From contig JAZJXO010000017.1 in assembly GCA_040390855.1 (NCBI GenBank), positions 60,343 through 124,342 on the forward strand: DNA of 64,000 nucleotides, written 5' to 3'. The notes beneath the pieces are model-generated. The model searched no databases, was not told the DNA's origin, and saw nothing but the letters and a program-made list of their open reading frames with translations. Shown here piece by piece: positions 24,871 to 33,581 of this stretch; the stretch's first letter is position 1, and each line of letters starts with the position of its first letter. The DNA is from Parvibaculum sp040390855. GTDB lineage: Bacteria; Pseudomonadota; Alphaproteobacteria; Parvibaculales; Parvibaculaceae. Both the position numbers and the translations under genes were made by a program.

Positions 24871-25890
24871 ATGGCTTTCTATTCTTCTTTCTGGCGTCAC
24901 GACGATGGCGCAATCCCCAATATGCTGGCTCTGTCCTATATCGGCGGCGGACAGGCGCTGGGCATCGCTCTTCTGGCTGCGGATCATCCGCTGGCCTGGG
25001 CAGCGGGCGTGTTGCTGGTGGCACATTCGCTGGTGATCGCCGCCTATATGATTCACGATGTCGCGCATATGGCGATTTTTCGCAGCCGCCGGATCACCGT
25101 GATTGCGGGCGAGATGCTCTCATGGATCTGCGGCTCGGCCTATGCCCCGATCGGGCGCATCATTCGCATTCACATGCGCCATCATGTCGATCGCGCCGAT
25201 CTGGCGCTGTTTGATCCGCGTGTGTTTTTAAAGTCCGCGCCACGCTGGTTTCGTCGTGCCGTCTATGCGGCCGAGTGGTGCTATATTCCGGCGGTCGAGA
25301 TGATCATGCATTATCGGATTGTCGTGCGGCCATTTCTGGAAGAGAGATTTGCCGGAGATCGTCTTCGCGTGATCGTTATGGGCCTAAGCCGGATCGCTTT
25401 CTTTGCTTTCCTTTTCATGCTCAGCCCGTGGGCGCTTGTCGGCTATGCGGTCGCCTTTATGATATTTTTGACAGCGCTGTTTGTGGCTGATGCCTATGCG
25501 CATACATACGAGTTTTTTCTGGTGGATGACGTGAACGAGAAAGTGTCGCGCGAGGGACGCGGCGCGGACGATTACGACAAGCATCACACCTATTCGAATC
25601 TGATTTCGGAACGCTGGCCCTGGCTCAACCTGCTCAATCTGAATTTCGGCTATCATTCGGTGCATCATGATTCTCCGATGGTGCCGTGGTACCGCTTGCC
25701 CAAAGTCCATCAGGAGACTTACGGGGCGGACGCGCCGCAGGTTTTGTCTTACAGGGAATTGTGGCGGTCATTCCGCGTCAATCGCGTGAAGCGCATCGAG
25801 GCGGCGGATGCGGGAGATGTCGGCACGGGCCCGCGTCGCGCCGATGGTTTTCTCGGTGTCCACGGCGTTTCATTCCTGACAGTTGTGTGA
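24871..25890 (+). CDS. Membrane fatty acid desaturase-like protein
   Basis: A 339-residue integral membrane diiron protein. Histidine clusters are HDVAH (about 63-67), HMRHH (about 99-103), DKHHTYS (about 235-241) and HSVHH (about 261-265), the arrangement used by desaturases and alkane hydroxylases. Several long hydrophobic segments lie between them. It could insert a double bond or hydroxyl group in a lipid or terpenoid chain. GAGGAG precedes the ATG at 24871 by 9 bases, so this start is preferred to the GTG at 24835. It leads an operon with SDR and creatininase-family genes, presumably under the MarR protein. Confidence 0.85.
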   Translation: MAFYSSFWRHDDGAIPNMLALSYIGGGQALGIALLAADHPLAWAAGVLLVAHSLVIAAYMIHDVAHMAIFRSRRITVIAGEMLSWICGSAYAPIGRIIRIHMRHHVDRADLALFDPRVFLKSAPRWFRRAVYAAEWCYIPAVEMIMHYRIVVRPFLEERFAGDRLRVIVMGLSRIAFFAFLFMLSPWALVGYAVAFMIFLTALFVADAYAHTYEFFLVDDVNEKVSREGRGADDYDKHHTYSNLISERWPWLNLLNLNFGYHSVHHDSPMVPWYRLPKVHQETYGADAPQVLSYRELWRSFRVNRVKRIEAADAGDVGTGPRRADGFLGVHGVSFLTVV

Positions 25891-25895
25891 GTGCG

Positions 25896-26630
25896 ATGGA
25901 ATTTTCCGGCAAGACAGTTCTGATCACCGGCGGGACGAGTGGCATAGGTCGCGCGGCAACCGAGGCGTTCTTGCGTGAAGGCGCGACAGTGGGCGTCAAT
26001 CATGTGCAGCAGTCAGCGCAATTTGCGGAGATGGAGCGCGACGGGGCGGGGCAACTGATCGAGATGGAGGCCGATGTCAGTGATGCGACGGCTGTGCAGA
26101 CCATGGTCAAGACTCTGGTTGAGCGCACGGGGCGGATTGATGTGCTGGTTAACAATGCCGGCATCTCGCAGATCAAGCCCTTTCTCGAAACGACCGAGGA
26201 GGACTGGGACAGGATTATCGACACCGATCTGAAATCCGTGTTCCTGTGTTGCCGAGCGGCGATTCCATATCTGCTTGTGCAGGGCGGGGCGATCGTCAAC
26301 ATCGCGTCCGAGCTTGCATTGAGCGGGCGGGCGCAGTTTGGCCCCTATACGGCGGCAAAAGGCGGCGTTATCAGCCTGACGCGATCTCTGGCCCGCGAGT
26401 TTGCGCCTCACATAAGGGTCAACGCTGTGGCACCGGGACCGACGCGCACACCGATGCTGGAACGGGAGGCGCAAACGCCGGGGCACGAGGAAGACATTGG
26501 CGACATTCCGCTGGGCCGCTATGCGGAGCCTGCGGAAATCTCGGAGAGCATTCTTTTTCTGGCTTCGTCACGCGCAGGTTTTTTCTGCGGTGACATTATC
26601 AGTCCCAATGGCGGCGCGGTGATGCGCTGA
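25896..26630 (+). CDS. Short-chain dehydrogenase/reductase (FabG-like)
   Basis: A 244-residue SDR of FabG length. It has TGGTSGIGRAATEAF, NNAGISQI, and YTAAKGGVISLTRSLAREF holding the Tyr-x3-Lys pair, with NIASELALSG supplying the Ser region. The C-terminal GDIISPNGGAVM is typical. The ATG at 25896 is 5 bases after the desaturase stop. It probably oxidises or reduces an intermediate of the same MarR-linked pathway. Confidence 0.9.
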   Translation: MEFSGKTVLITGGTSGIGRAATEAFLREGATVGVNHVQQSAQFAEMERDGAGQLIEMEADVSDATAVQTMVKTLVERTGRIDVLVNNAGISQIKPFLETTEEDWDRIIDTDLKSVFLCCRAAIPYLLVQGGAIVNIASELALSGRAQFGPYTAAKGGVISLTRSLAREFAPHIRVNAVAPGPTRTPMLEREAQTPGHEEDIGDIPLGRYAEPAEISESILFLASSRAGFFCGDIISPNGGAVMR

Positions 26631-26637
26631 GTTACTT

Positions 26638-27435
26638 ATGTCGAGAAGTGAAATGACCGAAGACGCCTATGCCAGCCGCCGGATCGACCTCATGCCGTGG
26701 ACAGTCTATCGGGAGAGGTTAACCAAAGCGCCCGTTATTTTTCTCGCTGTCGGCGCGCTCGAACAGCACGGGCCGCACTTGCCGATGGGTTGCGATGCGC
26801 TTCTTGCCGAAGCGATGGCGGCGCGCGTCGCCGAGGCGCTTGACGGGTTGTTGCTGCCGACGCTGAGATACGGTTACAAATCGCAGGCCCGCAGCGGCGG
26901 CGGGCAGACCTTTCCGGGAACGACAAGTCTGGATGGCGGGACGCTGACGGCGATGGTCCGCGACATTCTTCGCGAGGTGGCGCGCCACGGTGCAAGCCGC
27001 ATCGTGATTGTGAACGGCCATGTCGAAAACCAGTGGTTTTTGACCGAGGGTATTGATCTGGCCTTGCGCGAATTGACGCATTCTGGAAAGCAGATGCGGA
27101 TCGTGCGCTGCGAATACTGGAACTATACGCCTCAGCCGGTGCTGGAGAGCCTGTTCGATGGAAAATTTCCCGGCGTCGATCTGGAGCACGCGGCCTTTCT
27201 GGAAACATCCATGATGCTGGCGCTGCATCCGCATCTGGTTGATGTCGGGGCCATTCCGGAGGACGCGACGGGCAATTTTCCTGGTCATGACAGCTATCCC
27301 CAGACGAGCAAGGGTGTGCCGCCCTCAGGCGTTCTCGCTCCGGCGCGCGCGGCGACGGCGGCCAAAGGCGTGATCCTCATCGACAATACGGTTGCGGAAA
27401 TGGTGAAAGCCTTGCGGCAGGAATTTGCCGGATAG
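26638..27435 (+). CDS. Creatininase-family amidohydrolase
   Basis: A 265-residue metal enzyme of the creatininase superfamily, which includes creatinine amidohydrolase, MftE-type peptidases and the formamide hydrolase ArfB. The metal motif EQHGPHLPMGCD is at about residues 42-53, the IVNGHVENQ region at about 123-131, and another ligand Glu at LEHAAFLETS. It follows the SDR gene after 7 bases. No mycofactocin genes are nearby, so a peptidase role is unsupported; it probably hydrolyses an amide or lactam of unknown identity. Confidence 0.88.
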   Translation: MSRSEMTEDAYASRRIDLMPWTVYRERLTKAPVIFLAVGALEQHGPHLPMGCDALLAEAMAARVAEALDGLLLPTLRYGYKSQARSGGGQTFPGTTSLDGGTLTAMVRDILREVARHGASRIVIVNGHVENQWFLTEGIDLALRELTHSGKQMRIVRCEYWNYTPQPVLESLFDGKFPGVDLEHAAFLETSMMLALHPHLVDVGAIPEDATGNFPGHDSYPQTSKGVPPSGVLAPARAATAAKGVILIDNTVAEMVKALRQEFAG

Positions 27436-27501
27436 GCAATTTGTCCATCAGCTTCTCGCTTTGGAGATTACGCCGGTTTCTTTCGCTGCTAATCTGTCGG
27501 C

Positions 27502-27948
27502 ATGAAAACAAGAACACTGGTTGCCGCTCTCTTTCTCCTTATCACACCGGTGCTCGCCACATCGGCACTTGCCGGTCTGCCGGCAGAGCCTGAAGACATA
27601 CGCACCGGAGACGATCTCGGCGTCGCCTGCAAGGCGCTGGCGGAACATGATACGTCCGAAGCGGGCGATCTTGCGGGGAAGGCGTGCTCTGGTTTTCTCG
27701 GCAGCATGGTGCAGAAGGCTTATGAGGCGACGGAGGCAGGCAAGCCGACAACCTTCAACCGCGTGGGGCCGGAGCAGGACACGACATTGTGTTTCAGTCT
27801 GCCTGCAAAATTGAGCTTTGTCGATTTTGCGAAATTGTTGCTGACCTATCGCGCCTCGCATCCCGAGCTTGATGATCGTCCCGCTTACGAGACCGGCGCA
27901 TGGACGCTGGCGACGAACTTTCCCTGTCCAGAAGTAAAAGCGCCGTGA
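27502..27948 (+). CDS. Exported Rap1a/Tai-like domain protein
   Basis: A 148-residue secreted protein with a signal peptide (MKTRTLVAALFLL..., cleavage near SALA-GL). Conserved Cys pairs (VACKAL, KACSGF, TTLCFS, FPCPE) and the pattern ending in YRASHPELDDRPA...FPCP resemble the Rap1a/Tai family. Members include immunity proteins against type VI effectors, but most are of unknown role. No effector gene is adjacent. Sits alone between the creatininase gene and the amidohydrolase. Confidence 0.75.
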   Translation: MKTRTLVAALFLLITPVLATSALAGLPAEPEDIRTGDDLGVACKALAEHDTSEAGDLAGKACSGFLGSMVQKAYEATEAGKPTTFNRVGPEQDTTLCFSLPAKLSFVDFAKLLLTYRASHPELDDRPAYETGAWTLATNFPCPEVKAP

Positions 27949-28021
27949 TCTGTTGAACGGATTTGACAGGGTAGCCGCGAGCGTCAAAGCTCAGTCCTCA
28001 AAAACGGGGAAGCGGGAAAAC

Positions 28022-29848
28022 ATGCCGGTTACTGAAGCGGACGTTCAGCACGATCATCATGCAGCAGACTTCTGTGACGACCCGACCCATCAACATCAGA
28101 ACCCCGATCTTGATCTTTATGGCTGTCCCTGTTGTTCGCCCGTGATGCGCGACATCGGGCTGATGTCATTGCCTGCGCTGGCCAACGCGGCAAAGCCGAA
28201 GGCGTGGAAGCGGCTGGGCACACCGCCGCTGGCGCAAAGCGGCACGATTGTTTTTTCCAATGCGCGTGTAATGACGATTGATGCGAGATTTTCCGTGGCC
28301 GAGGCGATTGCCTTTCGCGGCGGCAAGATTGTGGCCGTGGGGACGCCTGCCGATGTGAAAGCGGCGGCGGGCGAGAAGGCGGAGATTGTCGATTGCGGCG
28401 GTCGCACCATTCTGCCGGGCTTTATCGAACCGCATATGCATTTTTTTGCCATTGCCATGATGTCGGCCATGGCCAATGTCGGTGCGATGGAATGCGTGGA
28501 TGCGGCGGCGGTGCTGGCGCGCATCGCGGAGGTTGCGAAGGTGACCCCCGACGGTGAGTGGATCGTGGCGCGGCAGTTTGATCCGTCGTTGCAGGAAGGT
28601 GCCGCACATATCAATGCCGAGGCGCTGGAACGCGCGGCACCCAACAATCCGGTTTTCATTTACAACGCGTCATTGCATATCGGTTATTGCAACACACGGG
28701 CGCTGAACATTGCCTCGGTCACGGCGACGACGCCCAATCCGCCGGGGGCTGCTTTTGTCCGAGATGCATCGGGCGCGCCGACCGGCGTGTTGCAAGGGCA
28801 GGCGGCGATGTATGCCGTGCTCGGTCACAATGTTCGCGCGATGAAACTCGAAAGCGTGCCGGATGCCTGCAAATATGTGTGCGACAAGGCGAACCGGCTG
28901 GGCGTGACGACGATGTGCGATCAGGCGGTCGGCGGCTTTCAGGGTAAGGGCGAGGTGGACGCGTTCCATGCCTATGCCGCGTCCGGCCACATGACGGCGC
29001 GGATGCGCTATTCGCTGCTCAATGTGCACGAGAAACATTGGGACGAGGCGGATATTCATTGCGGCTATGGCGACGAAATGGTGCGGGCGACGGGGTGGAA
29101 GCTCGTCTCGGACGGATCGAACCAGGGACGAACGGGCTATCAGCGCGAGGCTTACTTTGGTCGCAATGATCACGGGCTTGCCTATATCGACAAAGATGCG
29201 CTGCGCGAGATGACGGTGAAGCGCGCCTTGCAAGGCTGGCAGGTGGTGATCCATGCCAATGGCGATCAGGCGATCGACAATGCGCTGGATGCGATTGAAG
29301 CGGCCTATGCGGCGGGTGTGCCGCGCGAGAGGCGTTTCCGCATCGAGCATTGTTCGGTGCTGCATGACGAGCAGATCGCGCGGATCAAGGCGCTGAATGT
29401 CAGCCCCAGTTTTCTCATCGGCCACGTTCATTATTGGGGCAAAGCATTTCGCGACGAGGTGTTCGGGCCGGAAAAGGTCATGCTGCTGGGTCGCGCCCAA
29501 TCCTGCACGGAGGCGGGCATCCGCTGGACGGTTCATTCGGACGAGCCTGTGTCCGACATGGGGCCGCTCAGGCTCATCGACAATGCGGTCAACCGGACGC
29601 TCTGGAAGGAACCCGGCAGCGTGCTCAATGCAGCGGAATGCGTGAGCGTCGAGCAGGCGATCATTTCGCTGACGCGCGACGCGGCGTGGCAATGCTATTC
29701 CGAGCATGAAATCGGCACGCTCGAAGTCGGAAAATGCGCGGACTTTGTGATCCTCGACAAAGACCCGCGCGATGTGCCGCCTGTCGACATCACCAAGATC
29801 AAAGTGCTGGAGACATGGGTGGATGGCCGCAGGGTCTATGCAGCTTAA
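28022..29848 (+). CDS. Large metal-dependent amidohydrolase (YtcJ-like) with His/Cys-rich N-terminus
   Basis: A 608-residue amidohydrolase-3 family protein. IEPHMHF holds the HxH metal motif, followed by an Asn/Lys region, HANGDQAIDNALDAIEAA (first conserved His), RIEHCSVLH (second) and VHSDEPVSDMGPL (Asp of the active site). It would hydrolyse an amide, formamide or imidate bond; the YtcJ branch is broad. The N-terminal 45 residues are unusual: a His-rich segment HDHHAADFCDDPTHQHQN followed by GCPCCSPV, which looks like a metal-binding leader. ATG 28022 has a purine-rich GGGA site; a TTG at 27953 is less likely. Transcribed alone. Confidence 0.85.
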   Translation: MPVTEADVQHDHHAADFCDDPTHQHQNPDLDLYGCPCCSPVMRDIGLMSLPALANAAKPKAWKRLGTPPLAQSGTIVFSNARVMTIDARFSVAEAIAFRGGKIVAVGTPADVKAAAGEKAEIVDCGGRTILPGFIEPHMHFFAIAMMSAMANVGAMECVDAAAVLARIAEVAKVTPDGEWIVARQFDPSLQEGAAHINAEALERAAPNNPVFIYNASLHIGYCNTRALNIASVTATTPNPPGAAFVRDASGAPTGVLQGQAAMYAVLGHNVRAMKLESVPDACKYVCDKANRLGVTTMCDQAVGGFQGKGEVDAFHAYAASGHMTARMRYSLLNVHEKHWDEADIHCGYGDEMVRATGWKLVSDGSNQGRTGYQREAYFGRNDHGLAYIDKDALREMTVKRALQGWQVVIHANGDQAIDNALDAIEAAYAAGVPRERRFRIEHCSVLHDEQIARIKALNVSPSFLIGHVHYWGKAFRDEVFGPEKVMLLGRAQSCTEAGIRWTVHSDEPVSDMGPLRLIDNAVNRTLWKEPGSVLNAAECVSVEQAIISLTRDAAWQCYSEHEIGTLEVGKCADFVILDKDPRDVPPVDITKIKVLETWVDGRRVYAA

Positions 29849-29851
29849 GTT

Positions 29852-30046
29852 TTAGCGGCGACGAAAAGCGTACCAGCAGATCAGAATGGACGGTGCGCCA
29901 AGCCCGATCCATGACGCGACATCGAAAATGTGGTCACCGATCAGGGCCGAGAGCAGGCCTGCAATCGAGACAAGACCGATGACGAGCGGCGCGGCGAAGA
30001 CATGCCAGAAACGCGACGGTACGGATTTTTTTGGTTTGGTTTGCAT
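29852..30046 (-). CDS. Small membrane protein, coupled to PepSY gene
   Basis: A 64-residue protein with two hydrophobic segments (about residues 15-39 and 44-60) and a basic start and end. Its ATG overlaps the stop of the PepSY gene (ATGA-type overlap), so it is translated with it. The family is not recognised. Its position in a TonB-receptor/PepSY operon suggests a helper in iron or metal uptake. Confidence 0.65.
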   Translation of the reverse strand: MQTKPKKSVPSRFWHVFAAPLVIGLVSIAGLLSALIGDHIFDVASWIGLGAPSILICWYAFRRR

Positions 30047-31200
30047 CAGGCACTTACAGGTTCTGCGGCACCGCTTTGCAATTCTGCAAGACGGGCAGGG
30101 AGGGAGCTGCGGCGACGACCGAGCCAGAGATAGAGACCGCTGCCCAACACAAAGATTGTTGCGATGTCGAGCACGGCCCAGAGGATCTTCATCGGCATAC
30201 CGCCGTAGTCACCAAAATGCAGCGGCTGTGAAATGAAGAGTGCCGTTGTGTACCACGGCATCGAGCGCATGTCGGTGAGAGAGCCGGTTTCGGCGTCGAT
30301 CAAAGCGGGCTTCAGCAATTTTGATGTGAGCGGCGTCGCGCCTTCCATGAAGACGGCATAGTGGTGCTTGCTTGAAAACGCGGTTTCGGGAAAGGCGATG
30401 AAGGAGATTTTCATTTCAGGTGCTGCTTTGAGTGCAACGTCATGGGCGACCTGGATGGAAGAGAAAGAGGAGAGCGCCGGTTTGTCTTTATAGGGTGCGA
30501 CCATCTCGGCGAGTTGATCATATTGCCAGAGCTGGAGAATGGGTATGGCCAGCGTGTTGATGACGCCGGTGAAGCCGACAACGATGGTCCATGCAAGTAT
30601 GATGACACCAAGCATATTGTGCAGGTCGAGCCATTTGATGCGCGTGCTCTTGGTCTTTCGGACTGTACCGAAATCGAGCTTGCGCATGAACGGGCCATAG
30701 ATCACGACGCCGGAGACAATGGCGATGACAAAGAGCAGGCCCATGAAGCCGAGGAAGAGTTCGCCCGGCAATCCGGCGAACATATCGACGTGCAGTTTGA
30801 AAATGAAATACATGACGCCTTCATTGAAAGGGTGCATGGCGAGCGGCTCTGCCGTGCGGGCGTCAAAGGCATCGAAATGCGCGTCGGTGCCCTGTGATGT
30901 CGGTGTGAGGCCCATGCCCATATAAACGATGGGTTCGCCGTGATCGTCGAAACTCATAAACTGCGGAACAAATCCCGGTCGCGCCGCCAACGCAGACTTG
31001 ACGATATTGTCGAGGCTGGTCAGCGGCGTGTCGGCGGGCAGGTTGATCGCAACAGGATGCGCACCGATCAGATCGTCGATTTCCTCGTGGAAAATCAGCG
31101 GCAGACCGGTGATGCAAAGCATGAGGAGAAACACTGTGCAAACGAGGCTCGTCCACTTGTGAACGAGATACCAACCTTTGATGGTTTTTTGCGTCAGCAT
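30046..31200 (-). CDS. PepSY-associated inner membrane protein
   Basis: A 384-residue membrane protein with four or more transmembrane segments: one near residues 16-38, then about 135-165, 185-215 and 335-360, with soluble PepSY regions between. WYLVHKWTSLV near the start contains the conserved His, and GFMGLLFVIAIVSGVVIYGPFM and LDLHNMLGVIILAWTIVVGFTG are typical. Family members reduce or handle metal after siderophore uptake. It follows the TonB receptor by 17 bases and overlaps the small membrane protein gene by one base. Confidence 0.88.
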   Translation of the reverse strand: MLTQKTIKGWYLVHKWTSLVCTVFLLMLCITGLPLIFHEEIDDLIGAHPVAINLPADTPLTSLDNIVKSALAARPGFVPQFMSFDDHGEPIVYMGMGLTPTSQGTDAHFDAFDARTAEPLAMHPFNEGVMYFIFKLHVDMFAGLPGELFLGFMGLLFVIAIVSGVVIYGPFMRKLDFGTVRKTKSTRIKWLDLHNMLGVIILAWTIVVGFTGVINTLAIPILQLWQYDQLAEMVAPYKDKPALSSFSSIQVAHDVALKAAPEMKISFIAFPETAFSSKHHYAVFMEGATPLTSKLLKPALIDAETGSLTDMRSMPWYTTALFISQPLHFGDYGGMPMKILWAVLDIATIFVLGSGLYLWLGRRRSSLPARLAELQSGAAEPVSA

Positions 31201-31217
31201 TTTCCTGTGTCCTGTCT

Positions 31218-33317
31218 TTAGAAGTTGAAATCGACGCCGACTATCACCGAGAGAGGATCGGTGAGATTGGCCACATCATTTGCAGGCGTTGCGCCCGGCG
31301 ACAACATGACGGGTGCGTCTTCATCAAACAGATTGTTGACCGTTGCAAAGAAGCGGGCATTTTCAATGCTGTACCCGATCTCGGCATCGGCGATCCAATA
31401 GGCATCGGTTTTGCCGCGTGCCTTGTGTACGACTTCGCTGTGATACGTGTCTGTGAAGCGGCTGTTGAGGCTGAAGTCCAATCCGTTTTCAAGTTCGTAT
31501 GTGCCGCCGAGGTTCAAGGCGAAAGCCGGTGAACGGGCAAACGAATTGCCTTCAACACCGGAGCCGGGGAAGCTCGTCACTTCTGTATGCAGCAAGCCGA
31601 GATTGGCGAAGGCTGTCAGTCCGTCCACGATAAGTGCGCGGACACCGATTTCTGCGCCATAGGTTTCTGCCTCATCCGCGTTTCGGACGACAAAGGACCA
31701 GACAGCGGGGGCGGGATTGAGGTCGAAGGGAAGCTGAAGGTCTTTGTACTGGTTGTAGAAAAGATTGCCTGTCAGCACGATCTTTCCGTCATTGAATTCG
31801 GAGCGCGTGAAGACTTCGTAGTTCCAGACATATTCGGGTTCGTAAATGTAGCTTTGGAACGGGAAAGAATAGGTGAAGCCTGCGCCGCCACCATTGTAGC
31901 CGCGGGCGATTGTCGCGCCGAGTGTCTGTTCGTCGGTGACGTGCCAGGCGAGTGTCGCTTTGGGCAGGAACACATCGTATTTTTCATGAAAGTCGATCAC
32001 GAAAAAGGCGGCGCTGCCCGAACGGTCGCGCTCTTCGTGTTCCAATCGGCCGCCAAGCGTCAGATCGAGACTGCTTGTTGCCTTGATTGTGGTTTCACCG
32101 AAAAGGGCGACGGTCTTTGTTGTGTCGCCAAATCCGCCGCCGCCGAACAGGTCGATCAGTTCGTTCTGGTCGTTGTAGAAATAATGAACGCCGACAAAGC
32201 CGTCGATGCCGGCATAGTCGAAGTTAACCATCGGTTCAGCGGCAAATTCATCGGCTTTGATTTCAGCATTGCCGGCACCGGCTGTTGCCCAGCGGCGCAC
32301 GCGAAGCGATGTGTAGGTCACCAGCGTTTTGACAGCCCACGCATCGGAGAGTTTGTAATCGACATCGACAATGCCGCCGTCGGTCTGTGTGCCGAAGACA
32401 GGCATATTGGGAAATGCTGCGTTGCGATCATCAAAGGGGACTGTGACGCCGTTGTCTTGCGGTGCGGCTGATGTCGCATGGTTCAAGGTGATGAGCGTGC
32501 TGAGATCGGGAATGGCCGCAGGCTCGATCAGAATCTTTCCGTGTAGAGACAAACTCTGATAGCGGTCGGGATGGTCATATTCAGGATAGGGACTGAAGTC
32601 CACGGCGTCTTTGCGTTCCCGGACGTCAACGGCGAGGCGAACGGCGAGTTGATCTTTGATGATCGGACCGGAGACAACACCGGAGTACTCCTGTCGGTCA
32701 TAATTGCCGAAGGCGACGCGACCGGCAGCTTCGTTGACCCAGCTCGGATCTTTTGTTTTGACGACAATGGCGCCGGCGACGGAGTTGCGGCCCTGCAACG
32801 TGCTTTGTGGTCCGGTAAAGACTTCGACGCTTTCAACATCCCAGAGCGCGGTGCTGGAGAAGATCGATTCATTGTAGCTGAGCGTGCGTCCATCAACCAT
32901 GTAGTTGAGGCGGGGACGTGTGCCGGCAAAGAAGGCGTCGGCACCTTGCGCCGGACCCGTGCCATCAAGGCCGCGCACGGCGGGCGCGAAATTGCTCGTT
33001 TCCGTTGTGATGAAGCTCGGCACGTTTTCCAGTGCGTCGTTCAGCGTTTCGATACCGGGACGCTTTCTGATGTCGTCCTCAGAGAAGACAGTGACGCTGG
33101 ACGCCGTGTCCATGATGGACCGTTCGGTTTTTTCACCGCTGATGACAAGGTCGGGGAGAGTATCAGCTCCAACTTCCCCTTCGGTTGCCTCTTTGGCCTG
33201 TTGCGCGTCAGCTTTGTTCGGAACCGACGTTTCTGCGGCGTGAGCGCCTGCCGACCCCATTGCGATGATGGCGGCGATTGCGCCGAGTGACGCTCCTGCC
33301 AAACGATAAAATCTCAT
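31218..33317 (-). CDS. TonB-dependent outer membrane receptor
   Basis: A 699-residue receptor with a signal peptide (cleavage near AHA-AET) and a plug domain: SSVTVFSEDDIRKRPGIETLNDALENVP, then VDGRTLSYNE and VEVFTGPQSTLQGRNSVAGAIVV. A C-terminal beta-barrel ends in a Phe (VGVDFNF), as expected for BAM recognition. It probably imports a ferric siderophore or other metal chelate; the specific ligand is unclear. It leads an operon with the PepSY and small membrane genes, behind a Fur-like site. Confidence 0.92.
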   Translation of the reverse strand: MRFYRLAGASLGAIAAIIAMGSAGAHAAETSVPNKADAQQAKEATEGEVGADTLPDLVISGEKTERSIMDTASSVTVFSEDDIRKRPGIETLNDALENVPSFITTETSNFAPAVRGLDGTGPAQGADAFFAGTRPRLNYMVDGRTLSYNESIFSSTALWDVESVEVFTGPQSTLQGRNSVAGAIVVKTKDPSWVNEAAGRVAFGNYDRQEYSGVVSGPIIKDQLAVRLAVDVRERKDAVDFSPYPEYDHPDRYQSLSLHGKILIEPAAIPDLSTLITLNHATSAAPQDNGVTVPFDDRNAAFPNMPVFGTQTDGGIVDVDYKLSDAWAVKTLVTYTSLRVRRWATAGAGNAEIKADEFAAEPMVNFDYAGIDGFVGVHYFYNDQNELIDLFGGGGFGDTTKTVALFGETTIKATSSLDLTLGGRLEHEERDRSGSAAFFVIDFHEKYDVFLPKATLAWHVTDEQTLGATIARGYNGGGAGFTYSFPFQSYIYEPEYVWNYEVFTRSEFNDGKIVLTGNLFYNQYKDLQLPFDLNPAPAVWSFVVRNADEAETYGAEIGVRALIVDGLTAFANLGLLHTEVTSFPGSGVEGNSFARSPAFALNLGGTYELENGLDFSLNSRFTDTYHSEVVHKARGKTDAYWIADAEIGYSIENARFFATVNNLFDEDAPVMLSPGATPANDVANLTDPLSVIVGVDFNF

Positions 33318-33379
33318 AATATTGCCCCCAGATTAGTATCAGTAAATGCGAATGAATCCTAATTGGAGGTGATAACGAA

Positions 33380-33398
33380 AGTTAGAATCATTTGCAAA
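33380..33398. promoter_or_regulatory. Candidate Fur-type box upstream of TonB receptor
   Basis: The stretch around GTTAGAATCATTTGCAAA resembles the AGAATCATTTGC form of iron boxes found before TonB receptor genes. It lies 63-81 bases upstream of the receptor start and is the best candidate for iron control of the operon. The match is partial. The rest of the 33318-33581 region holds nothing recognisable. Confidence 0.5.
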
Positions 33399-33581
33399 TC
33401 GGCAATTCACGATAATTCCCAGTGTTGCTGATGTGCACCGGCTTGCCGCAAGGGCTGTGCGGCTTAGGCTAGACGCTGACAGCAAATTTCAGAGCCAAGG
33501 CCAATGTCGGGGGCATGGCGGCACAGCAGATGCGATGGACTTTGTGGATGAGGCAGGCGAGGCGTGATTGTGCGTCGGCTG

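Noticed and set aside
26638..27435. Mycofactocin maturation (MftE)
   Set aside because: The family matches, but no MftA, B, C, D or F genes are present in the window.
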